A model generated the notes under the pieces. That model made no database searches. It was given only the letters and a program-made list of their open reading frames with translations, and had not been told where the DNA came from. A stretch of 6,480 bases of DNA from Minisyncoccota bacterium (GTDB lineage: Bacteria; Patescibacteriota; Minisyncoccia; SW-4-49-11): positions 1-6,480 of the forward strand of contig JAHEOE010000005.1 of the NCBI GenBank assembly GCA_018609785.1. The letters are read 5' to 3'. Of this stretch, positions 1 through 5,256 are shown piece after piece. Both the position numbers and the translations under genes were made by a program. Every line of letters starts with the position of its first letter. The stretch's first letter is position 1.

Positions 1-410
1 AAATACAGCCGTGTGTGGGGGGTGGAGTTTAGAATCTCTTCCACGCGTTCGGGCCATTCCATAAGAATGAGAAATTGAGGGTTTTTGCGAAGTTCGGAAA
101 GACCCAGCTCCTGTGTCTCACTATGATGAGACAGACGATACAGATCGAGATGATAGAGCCTTTCATAGCTTTCATAGGCCATGTCGGTCAGCGGATAGGA
201 ATTTATAAGAGTGAACGTGGGGCTGGTTATCGGGGTTGTAATTCCCATAACTTCGGCAAAGGTTTTTACGAACGAAGTTTTGCCGCTCCCCAGTTCACCC
301 GAAAGAGTTATGACTTGGGCATATGTCTCGCGCGGAGTGGCAATTTTTTGGGCTAATTCCTGAGCGATGGGGGACAGTTCCGCTTCTCCGGTCGGGTAAT
401 ACGTTTTCAT
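1..410 (-). CDS. tsaE: tRNA threonylcarbamoyladenosine biosynthesis ATPase TsaE (C-terminus cut by window edge)
   Basis: Reading leftwards from the ATG at 410-408 gives 136 residues before the window edge. TsaE is the P-loop ATPase that works with TsaB, TsaD and TsaC to install N6-threonylcarbamoyl on A37 of ANN-decoding tRNAs in the cytoplasm. Visible family motifs are the Walker A GELGSGKT (residues 38-45), SPTFTLINSY (63-72, containing the conserved switch Thr), HLDLYRL (87-93) and LMEWPERV (116-123, the EWPER signature). The family is usually about 140-160 residues, so only a short tail is missing. The start is fixed by these N-terminal motifs and by its ATGA overlap with the stop of the upstream double ATPase gene. 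That overlap suggests translational coupling; no Shine-Dalgarno is seen before the ATG. tsaE is single-domain here, with no visible fusion to tsaB or an acetyltransferase. Family assignment is secure; the coupling is inference. Confidence 0.95.
   Translation of the reverse strand, partial: MKTYYPTGEAELSPIAQELAQKIATPRETYAQVITLSGELGSGKTSFVKTFAEVMGITTPITSPTFTLINSYPLTDMAYESYERLYHLDLYRLSHHSETQELGLSELRKNPQFLILMEWPERVEEILNSTPHTRLY
407..410 (-). other. ATGA stop/start overlap coupling the double ATPase gene to tsaE
   Basis: On the minus strand the last codons of the ATPase gene read GTA TGA, and the tsaE start ATG uses the A before TGA plus TG, giving a four-base ATGA overlap. Such overlaps usually mean one transcript and termination-reinitiation. 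The roughly 30 nt upstream of the tsaE ATG contain no Shine-Dalgarno-like purine run, which fits coupled rather than independent initiation. Confidence 0.85.
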
Positions 411-3400
411 ACATTATCGGTTAAAGGAGAAATACCAAGGACACGTTCCAATTCGGCAAAGTCTGTGATACCCTCGAATACTTTCAGGATACCTGATACT
501 TCGAGTGTCGTCATCCCCTCTTCGCGAGCAAGACGTCTGAGGTCTTCTTGGGAAGCGTTTTGGTGAATATGTCGGCGAATTGAGTCGGTGACAATGAAAG
601 TTTCGAAAATACCGGTCATTCCTTCGTATCCTGAGGGGCAGTCTTCAGTGGATTGCGCCTCGTACACGCTCTCCGGAATGGAGTTATGAAAGCGGGCGGG
701 GAGGTTTTTCTTCAAAGTCTGTTTTTCTGTTTCGGAGAGAGTACGTTCGGTTTTGGACGTATTGCATAAGGTGCGGACGAGTCTTTGAGCAATACTTGCT
801 TCCAGGGAGTTGGCAATTTCTTCGGGCCTCACGTCCAGTTCGCGGAGACGTTCAATAGTGGAAATGGCATCGTTTGTGTGGAGGGTTGAAAAGAGAAGGT
901 GGCCCGTATTTGCTGCTTGGAGGGCGGTGTGTGCGGTCTCTTGGTCGCGAATTTCTCCCACCATGAGGATGTTGGGATTTTGACGCAGGAGGGACTGCAG
1001 TGCTTCGGAGAAGGAGTAGTCTTTTGTCTCATCAATCGTGGTTTGCAGGATATCGTCCAGACGGTATTCGATGGGGTTTTCAATGGTGATGACTTTATTT
1101 CCCGGCGTGTTTACGTGCTGAAGCATGACATACAGAGAGGTGGTCTTGCCGGAACTGGTGGGACCGGTGGCCAAAATCAGACCTTCGGGACGTTGCAGTT
1201 TTTCGCGTAAAGCGGAAAGGTCACGATCGTTGAGTCCCAGATCGGATAGGTCCAGCGCGGTGATATCCATATGCAAGAGTCGGAGTACCACGGTTTGCCC
1301 GTACCCGCCGGGGACAATGGAAACACGCGTGTCCACTGTGTCTTCGGCGAAAATACTGAAACGTCCTTCTTGGACGCCGGTGGTTTCTTCAAGATTGAGG
1401 CCGGCCAGAATTTTAATTTCTTTAAGGAGCTTGGGGTATGCGCTATGAGGCAGTTCGTACATGGTCTTCAGTATTCCGTTAATACGAAAGCGTACTACCA
1501 GTGAGTCCGAGGTGGGCTCTATGTGAATGTCACTGGCTTGACGAAGCATGGCTTCTGTAACGGTGAGTTCGAGAACATGCTCAAGCGGAGCTTTTTCCAC
1601 CAGTGTATCCAAGCGACTGTTGGATACGCGTGTACGCAATGTTTCCGTAATTCGGATTCCCCGACTCAAAGCGGCGTCCAAAGTTTCTTCATACAGATCT
1701 TCAATGTATTGGGTATCTCCCGCGACCGATTCCACTTCTTCCACTGAGGTCTGCCCTTCAATAGCGTGAAGAATGCCGTCTTGATACAAAGTCAACATTC
1801 CTTTTTCGATTGTCTTACGGAACAGAGCGAACTCACTGGCTTCTTCTTCAATGAGTTTGACCATTTCTTCATCTTTTTGAAACATCTCAAAAAGCGCAAA
1901 TCTTCCTTTATATCCTAGTCCCATGCACTTGGGGCAGCCGTTGGGACGGTAGAGCGTATCAATATGTTTGGGAACTTCTACGCCCGCTCGCGGAGAAATA
2001 ACCGCCAGCGCATGTTCTAACTTTTCAAGTTCTTCTTCGGAAGGAGTGTAGGCTTCTTTGCACTCGCAGAGACGGCGGACCAGGCGTTGAGCAACGTAAA
2101 GATTCATAGCCGCCGCCACCAAATTGGATTTTACGTTTAGTTCCGTTAAGCGGGAGACAATGCCTATTGCGTCGTTTGTATGCAATGTGGAGAAAACCAA
2201 ATGTCCGGTTAAGGCGGCATTAATAGCGATATTGGCCGTTTTTTTATTGCGGATTTCTCCGACCATGATGACGTCCGGATCTTGTCTGACAATTGATTTG
2301 AGTCCGCTTGCGAAGTCATATCCGCTGTCTTCGTCTACTTGCGTCTGGTTGATATTGGGGAGACGGTATTCGATAGGGTTTTCAATGGTGACGATGTTAC
2401 TCTCAGATGTGTTGAGATGTTTGAGAAACGCGTAGAGGGTGGTCGTTTTACCTGATCCGGTAGGTCCGGACAGAATGATCATGCCTTCGGTGCGGTTGAG
2501 CTCTTCCAGAAAGATCTGAAGGAAAACATCACGCATTTCAAAGGAGCGGATGTCAAGTGAATGAACATTCAGATTGAGGATTCGTAAAACAATGAACTCT
2601 CCGTTTTCGCCCGGAAGAAACGAGGCGCGTACGTCAACTTCTTGGCGCGTGGTTTCATCTTCGGTAAGACGGATACTGAAACGACCGTCCTGGGCGGAAG
2701 AATTGATATTGAGTTTGAGGGAGGCGAGATTTTTGAGGCGTGAATTGAGGTTTTCGTATTGGCTTGCTGAAAGAAACATAATATCCTGAAGTGTTCCGTC
2801 GATCCGGTAACGTAAGCGAGCGGAGTCTTCACGGGGTTCTATATGGACATCCGAGGCTTCCATGGCAATTGCTCCCGCCAGAACATATTCAATCAGAGCG
2901 GAAATTGAGATTCGGTCCAAGCGCGAGGCGATGTCGGTGAGGTTGTTCGTATTTTCTTCGATACTTGTTACGCGCTCTTGATCAATATCTATGGTGTCGC
3001 TTACAACATTTGTTTCTTCACGAATGGAATCATATACGTTAAAGGCTTTTTCCAGACTTTGGCGTGAAACAAAAAAGATTTCGGTTTGGTATCCTTTCGA
3101 TTGGAGTCGGTTAAGGATTCGCTTCATCAATGAATTTTGATGATTGTGAATGGCAACTTTCAGTTGGTGCCCCGAAGATTTAAATACTGCCATTTCCGCT
3201 TTTCGAGCTGTTTCTTCAGGGATAATTTTTAGAGCTTCTTCGCTGATGTTGACCAGACGGAGGTTGATGTAGTTCAGATTGTATTTTTGAGCCCGCGCTT
3301 TGATATGGCGTTCTTCCTGTTGGCGCTTGACGTGAGATAGGTCTTTTTCCAAGCGTCCGCTGTTGCGCAGCTTTTCATGGAATGCGGGACGTTCGCTGGG

Positions 3401-3415
3401 TTTGTAACTTGGCAT
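407..3415 (-). CDS. pilB: Tandem-fused GspE/PilB-type secretion/pilus assembly ATPase (two ATPase modules)
   Basis: This is a 1002-residue cytoplasmic motor ATPase of the GspE/PilB family, which powers type IV pilus extension or type II secretion. Residues about 40-125 resemble the N-terminal MshEN/T2SSE_N domain. Module 1 (about 165-565) has ASDVHIEP (187-194), Walker A GPTGSGKT (317-324), Asp box TIENPIEY (343-350), Walker B VIMVGEIR (382-389), His box TGHLVFSTLHTND (403-415) and a zinc-type cysteine set C450, C452, C494, C497. After a linker (about 565-605), module 2 (about 606-1002) repeats ASDIHIEP (627-634), GPTSSGKT (751-758), TIENPIEY (777-784), ILMVGEIR (816-823) and TGHLLFSTLHTND (837-849). 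It keeps only C884 and C926 of the cysteines and has no second MshEN domain. Typical family members are about 550-600 residues with one module. It is upstream of and overlaps tsaE. The symbol is by family: pilus and secretion roles cannot be separated here. The start ATG lies 26 nt from the predicted transcription start, without a Shine-Dalgarno. Confidence 0.93.
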   Translation of the reverse strand: MPSYKPSERPAFHEKLRNSGRLEKDLSHVKRQQEERHIKARAQKYNLNYINLRLVNISEEALKIIPEETARKAEMAVFKSSGHQLKVAIHNHQNSLMKRILNRLQSKGYQTEIFFVSRQSLEKAFNVYDSIREETNVVSDTIDIDQERVTSIEENTNNLTDIASRLDRISISALIEYVLAGAIAMEASDVHIEPREDSARLRYRIDGTLQDIMFLSASQYENLNSRLKNLASLKLNINSSAQDGRFSIRLTEDETTRQEVDVRASFLPGENGEFIVLRILNLNVHSLDIRSFEMRDVFLQIFLEELNRTEGMIILSGPTGSGKTTTLYAFLKHLNTSESNIVTIENPIEYRLPNINQTQVDEDSGYDFASGLKSIVRQDPDVIMVGEIRNKKTANIAINAALTGHLVFSTLHTNDAIGIVSRLTELNVKSNLVAAAMNLYVAQRLVRRLCECKEAYTPSEEELEKLEHALAVISPRAGVEVPKHIDTLYRPNGCPKCMGLGYKGRFALFEMFQKDEEMVKLIEEEASEFALFRKTIEKGMLTLYQDGILHAIEGQTSVEEVESVAGDTQYIEDLYEETLDAALSRGIRITETLRTRVSNSRLDTLVEKAPLEHVLELTVTEAMLRQASDIHIEPTSDSLVVRFRINGILKTMYELPHSAYPKLLKEIKILAGLNLEETTGVQEGRFSIFAEDTVDTRVSIVPGGYGQTVVLRLLHMDITALDLSDLGLNDRDLSALREKLQRPEGLILATGPTSSGKTTSLYVMLQHVNTPGNKVITIENPIEYRLDDILQTTIDETKDYSFSEALQSLLRQNPNILMVGEIRDQETAHTALQAANTGHLLFSTLHTNDAISTIERLRELDVRPEEIANSLEASIAQRLVRTLCNTSKTERTLSETEKQTLKKNLPARFHNSIPESVYEAQSTEDCPSGYEGMTGIFETFIVTDSIRRHIHQNASQEDLRRLAREEGMTTLEVSGILKVFEGITDFAELERVLGISPLTDNV

Positions 3416-3447
3416 GGTGTCTGATGTTGGTTTTTGAGATTATGTTC

Positions 3448-3477
3448 ATTATAGCGTATGAACGGGGAATTGAACAA
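3448..3477 (-). promoter_or_regulatory. Candidate sigma70-type promoter for the double ATPase-tsaE operon
   Basis: On the minus strand a perfect TATAAT (plus coordinates 3453-3448) is preceded, after an 18-bp spacer, by TTGTTC (3477-3472), which matches three of six positions of the -35 consensus. The predicted transcription start is near 3441, giving a leader of about 26 nt before the ATG at 3415. The perfect -10 box and its position make it credible; the -35 box is weak. Confidence 0.5.
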
Positions 3478-3485
3478 AGAGAGAT

Positions 3486-3515
3486 TTGAGGTTTCGGTCG
3501 AAACGTTGGTATACT
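3486..3515 (+). promoter_or_regulatory. Candidate extended -10 sigma70-type promoter for pgk
   Basis: TTGAGG (3486-3491), an 18-bp spacer and TATACT (3510-3515) make a promoter-like pair. TG sits at 3507-3508, one base before the -10 box, forming an extended -10 (TGGTATACT). Transcription would start near 3522, about 20 nt before the pgk ATG. No Shine-Dalgarno is present in this leader. It is divergent from the ATPase promoter, the two -35 boxes being separated by only 8 bp (3478-3485), so the RNA polymerase sites are almost back to back. Confidence 0.55.
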
Positions 3516-3542
3516 GTAGTACAAATACCCAAACCATGACGT

Positions 3543-4601
3543 ATGACCTATATCGATGAACTTCCGGATACCGCCTGGAAACATACTCCCGTTCTCGTAC
3601 GCGTGGATGTGAATGAGCCGGTGGATGAAGAAGGAATCCCCCAAAATACCTATCGGATAAAACGGACGATACCAACCGTTCGGTATCTTACCGAGCGAGG
3701 AGCGAAGGTTATTCTTTTGGCACACCTCGGAAAGCCGGACGGCAAGCGGGAGCCCGGATTAACGTTAAAGTTTATTTCTACGGAAATAGAGCATTACTTG
3801 AAAAAAGCCGTACGATTTATACCAAATGTGAGCGGATCTGATGTAGAAGCCTCCGCTCATGGTATGGAAGCGGGAGATGTTTTAATGCTTGAGAATACGC
3901 GGTTTCATCCGGGAGAGACCCAAAACAGTGATGGGTTGGCGGATAAATGGGCAAAGTTGGGAAAACGCTATGTGAACAATGCCTTTGCGACCTCTCATCG
4001 GGAGCATGCTTCACTTGCGGCGATTACACAGTTTTTACCGTCTTATGCCGGGTTGTTGATCAGAGATGAAGTTGAGACGATGGATCGGCTTCTTGAAGAG
4101 CCGCCTTCCCCGTCCGTGGCAGTGTTGGGAGGCGCTAAGGTGGAAACCAAACTTCCGTTGGTTTCTTTCTTTGCCGAACGGTTTGATTATGTATTGCTGG
4201 GCGGTATTGTGGGAAACGCGTATCTTGATCGGTACGGACGTGATAACCGTCGCGTCTATCTTCCCACAGACTTTGCCGGGGAGGGGGAGCGCTTGGATAT
4301 CGGTCCCGAAACGAGAGAACGGTTTGCGGGCATCATCTCCAAGGCCTCTTCCGTCTTTTGGAACGGTCCTTTGGGCAAAATGGAGGAATCTCCGTATGAT
4401 AAGGGAACAATATCGGTCATGAACGCCATTATGGAGAATGAGAACTGTTATGCGGTCGCGGGGGGCGGAGAGACCGGGTATGCGATTGCGCAGTGGGGAG
4501 ATTATGACCGGTTTGATTTTGTCTCCACCGGCGGCGGCGCGCTTTTGACGTATATTCGGGACGGAACATTGCCCGCGTTGGAATATCTTGAGAAGGAGTG
4601 A
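3543..4601 (+). CDS. pgk: Phosphoglycerate kinase (compact form)
   Basis: This is the glycolytic enzyme that transfers phosphate between 1,3-bisphosphoglycerate and ADP in the cytoplasm. Signatures in order: LVRVDVNEP (18-26), the substrate-loop R38, LAHLGKPDG (59-67), LENTRFHPGE (116-125), YVNNAFATSHREHAS (143-157), LGGAKVETK (195-203, K199 and K203), NGPLGKMEE (274-282), GGGETG (307-312) and STGGGAL (328-334). At 352 residues it is shorter than the usual 390-415. The shortening lies mainly in the C-domain around 221-250, where the nucleotide-side segment between LLGG and the DIGPET motif is much reduced. Other departures are YVNN for the usual YVND, K64 for the usual Arg in HLGRP, and GGGET for the usual GGGDT (an Asp to Glu change at the nucleotide/Mg site). 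The ATG at 3543 leaves 19 residues before RVD, typical of the family; the ATG at 3536 is out of frame. It is monocistronic as far as can be seen. Confidence 0.96.
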   Translation: MTYIDELPDTAWKHTPVLVRVDVNEPVDEEGIPQNTYRIKRTIPTVRYLTERGAKVILLAHLGKPDGKREPGLTLKFISTEIEHYLKKAVRFIPNVSGSDVEASAHGMEAGDVLMLENTRFHPGETQNSDGLADKWAKLGKRYVNNAFATSHREHASLAAITQFLPSYAGLLIRDEVETMDRLLEEPPSPSVAVLGGAKVETKLPLVSFFAERFDYVLLGGIVGNAYLDRYGRDNRRVYLPTDFAGEGERLDIGPETRERFAGIISKASSVFWNGPLGKMEESPYDKGTISVMNAIMENENCYAVAGGGETGYAIAQWGDYDRFDFVSTGGGALLTYIRDGTLPALEYLEKE

Positions 4602-4608
4602 ATAGTTG

Positions 4609-4636
4609 GTATATGGTTCCTTCGGAAACGATATAC
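4609..4636 (+). terminator. Strong hairpin after pgk, possible terminator lacking a T-run
   Basis: Eight bases after the pgk stop, GTATAT (4609-4614) pairs with ATATAC (4631-4636). GTTCC (4616-4620) pairs with GGAA plus C (4624-4629, with one bulged A), across a TTC loop. The position suits transcript termination or 3'-end protection. The following bases (GGTGGCGGG) are not a T-run, so it is not a standard intrinsic terminator. Confidence 0.4.
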
Positions 4637-4658
4637 GGTGGCGGGTACGGTTGTTTAT

Positions 4659-4817
4659 GAGTAGTAAGTAGCATGTAGCGAGTAGCAAGTGAATAGAATT
4701 TCGTATCTCGTATCTGGAATTTAGAAGCCGGAAGTCTGAAGGGAGAAGCCAGGAGTGGGAAGACAGAAGTCTGAAGCCGGAAAAAGAGATATGCGGTCGT
4801 AGTTCGTATTTCGGACC
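4659..4817. repeat. Degenerate 7-bp tandem repeat array (consensus NNG[T/A]AG[C/T])
   Basis: From 4659 to 4784, eighteen consecutive 7-bp units stay in perfect phase. Position 3 is G in all 18 and position 5 is A in 17 of 18, while positions 1-2 vary freely. The units drift from GTAGC-type (4659-4686) through GTATC-type (4701-4714) to GAAGC-type (4722-4777). After a 12-bp break, three more units (TCGTAGT, TCGTATT, TCGGACC, 4797-4817) follow in a shifted phase. A period of seven moves through all reading frames, so this is not coding. Heptanucleotide repeats are known from cyanobacteria (STRR), and I recall similar intergenic arrays in candidate-phylum genomes. Slipped-strand replication is the likely origin; function is unknown. 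Confidence 0.8.
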
Positions 4818-4832
4818 TCAAACACCAATGTG

Positions 4833-4880
4833 TCCTCCTCTTTTTAAAGAGGAGGGGCCCCGAAGGGGGGGGAGGAGTTC
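4833..4880 (+). repeat. Compound hairpin element, copy A
   Basis: CCTCCTCTTT (4834-4843) and AAAGAGGAGG (4846-4855) form a perfect 10-bp inverted repeat around TT. Next comes a short hairpin, CCCC-GAA-GGGG (4858-4868), then GGAGGAGTT (4871-4879). The order long palindrome, short GC hairpin, GGAGGA tail recurs in copies B and C. The CCTCC arm is complementary to two alternative GGAGG segments, so two exclusive folds are possible. Confidence 0.7.
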
Positions 4881-4905
4881 TCGTCAAAAACCTGTCATAT
4901 CAATG

Positions 4906-4953
4906 AATCCTCCTTTCCCTAACGGGTATTTCCTCCTTTTTAAAAGGAGGAAA
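4906..4953 (-). repeat. Compound hairpin element, copy B (inverted relative to copy A)
   Basis: TTTCCTCCTTTT (4929-4940) and AAAAGGAGGAAA (4942-4953) form a perfect 12-bp inverted repeat around one T. Read on the minus strand, this palindrome is followed by the short hairpin CCC-GTTA-GGG (4926-4917) and then AAAGGAGGATT (4916-4906). This is the same order as copy A, so A and B face each other across about 25 bp. Confidence 0.65.
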
Positions 4954-4971
4954 ACATAACCGGTGGATACG

Positions 4972-5131
4972 TCGACACGGCAGTCCCACTGAAGATAGGC
5001 TTCGTCAGAAGCCGTAAGAAACAGAATGTTTCTTAAGTGCCCGTCCAAACATCGAGGCAGTGCCCCGGAAATAGGAAGCCGAATGGCTTCCGTAAACACC
5101 TCCGGTTTTTAGGTGACCGTTCAAGCTTCGA
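4972..5131 (+). repeat. Two tandem structured units of about 78 bp with constant linkers and variable stems
   Basis: Unit 1 (4972-5051) and unit 2 (5052-5127) both start with TCGA, and TCGA occurs again at 5128-5131. Shared blocks in the same order are GGCAGT (4979 and 5056), ATAGG (4995 and 5071), CCGTAA (5012 and 5090) and CCGTYCAA (5041 and 5117). Between ATAGG and CCGTAA each unit has a perfect but different stem: GGCTTC/GAAGCC with loop GTCA (4998-5013) and GGAAGCC/GGCTTCC with loop GAAT (5074-5091). A second hairpin follows in each: TAAGAAAC/GTTTCTTA (5015-5035) and CACCT/AGGTG (5097-5115). Conserved linkers plus changed-but-paired stems suggest a folded RNA or single-stranded DNA. No known RNA family is recognised. 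Confidence 0.6.
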
Positions 5132-5166
5132 TAAAGAGTGAGGTGTCCGTAAGGACGGAGGAGTTT
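5096..5166 (+). repeat. Compound hairpin element, diverged copy C
   Basis: ACACCTC (5096-5102) pairs with GAGGTGT (5140-5146) around a 37-nt loop. GTCC-GTAA-GGAC (5145-5156) and GGAGGAGTT (5157-5165) follow. The order matches copies A and B, but the first hairpin has a long loop that overlaps the end of the 78-bp unit 2. The overlap means the CACCT segment has alternative partners (AGGTG at 5111-5115 or GAGGTGT at 5140-5146). Confidence 0.5.
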
Positions 5167-5179
5167 CCCCTACTTTGTT

Positions 5180-5188
5180 TGATATAAC
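5180..5188 (+). promoter_or_regulatory. Weak extended -10-like promoter candidate upstream of the exported-protein gene
   Basis: TGATATAAC contains TG one base before TATAAC (5183-5188), an extended -10 with five of six matches. No good -35 box lies 17 bp upstream. It would give a leader of about 60 nt before the ATG at 5257. A competing -10-like TATGAT lies at 5238-5243, also without a clear -35. Either or neither may be used. Confidence 0.25.
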
Positions 5189-5237
5189 CTCTGGCATCGG
5201 CATTTTACGCTGTTCCGGTATATGACATAACGGGAAG

Positions 5238-5249
5238 TATGATATCATA
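5238..5249. repeat. Perfect 12-bp palindrome TATGATATCATA just before the start codon
   Basis: TATGATATCATA is fully self-complementary and ends 7 bp before the ATG at 5257. It overlaps a -10-like TATGAT and an in-frame upstream ATG at 5239. The position suits an operator for a dimeric regulator or a small hairpin over the start region, but A/T-rich palindromes of this size also arise by chance. Confidence 0.3.
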
Positions 5250-5256
5250 TACATAT

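Larger units (their letters stand above)
4602..5256. other. 655-bp gene-free, repeat-rich intergenic region
   Basis: No convincing coding sequence is found on either strand between pgk and the exported-protein gene. The open frames here cross tandem 7-bp repeats and palindromes, have low-complexity translations and resemble no protein family. The region contains a hairpin just after pgk, a degenerate heptanucleotide repeat, three copies of a compound hairpin element, two tandem structured units of about 78 bp, and an A/T-rich stretch with a palindrome before the next start codon. No transposase, integrase or tRNA is seen. Confidence 0.8.

Noticed and set aside
3274..3725. Minus-strand open frames of 133 and 116 codons across the divergent promoter region
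   Set aside because: They overlap both the start of the ATPase gene and the start of pgk in wrong frames and have no conserved motifs.
4035..4688. A 217-codon open frame on the minus strand opposite pgk
   Set aside because: It lies almost wholly antisense to the well-supported pgk, has no recognisable motif, and begins inside the heptanucleotide repeat.
4429..4887. A 152-codon minus-strand open frame across the end of pgk and the repeat region
   Set aside because: Its translation is low-complexity, produced by the 7-bp repeats and poly-Pro from the GGAGG/GGGG hairpin, and it overlaps pgk antisense.
4972..5131. Integron attC sites
   Set aside because: The conserved attC core (RYYYAAC/GTTRRRY) is absent and no cassette genes or integrase lie in the window.
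4972..5146. Possible tRNA or tRNA-like structure (GTTCAAGCTTCGA resembles a T-loop)
   Set aside because: The T-loop pattern is imperfect, there is no acceptor or D-arm pairing, and the unit-1 counterpart (GTCCAAACATCGA) departs further.
4659..5166. CRISPR array
   Set aside because: The repeats are 7 bp, compound hairpins or 78-bp diverged units; there are no identical 24-40 bp repeats with unique spacers and no cas genes.
4884..5254. Two overlapping minus-strand open frames (71 and 73 codons) over the structured units
   Set aside because: They are in different frames over palindromes and tandem units; no family resemblance, and paired stems explain the sequence better than coding.
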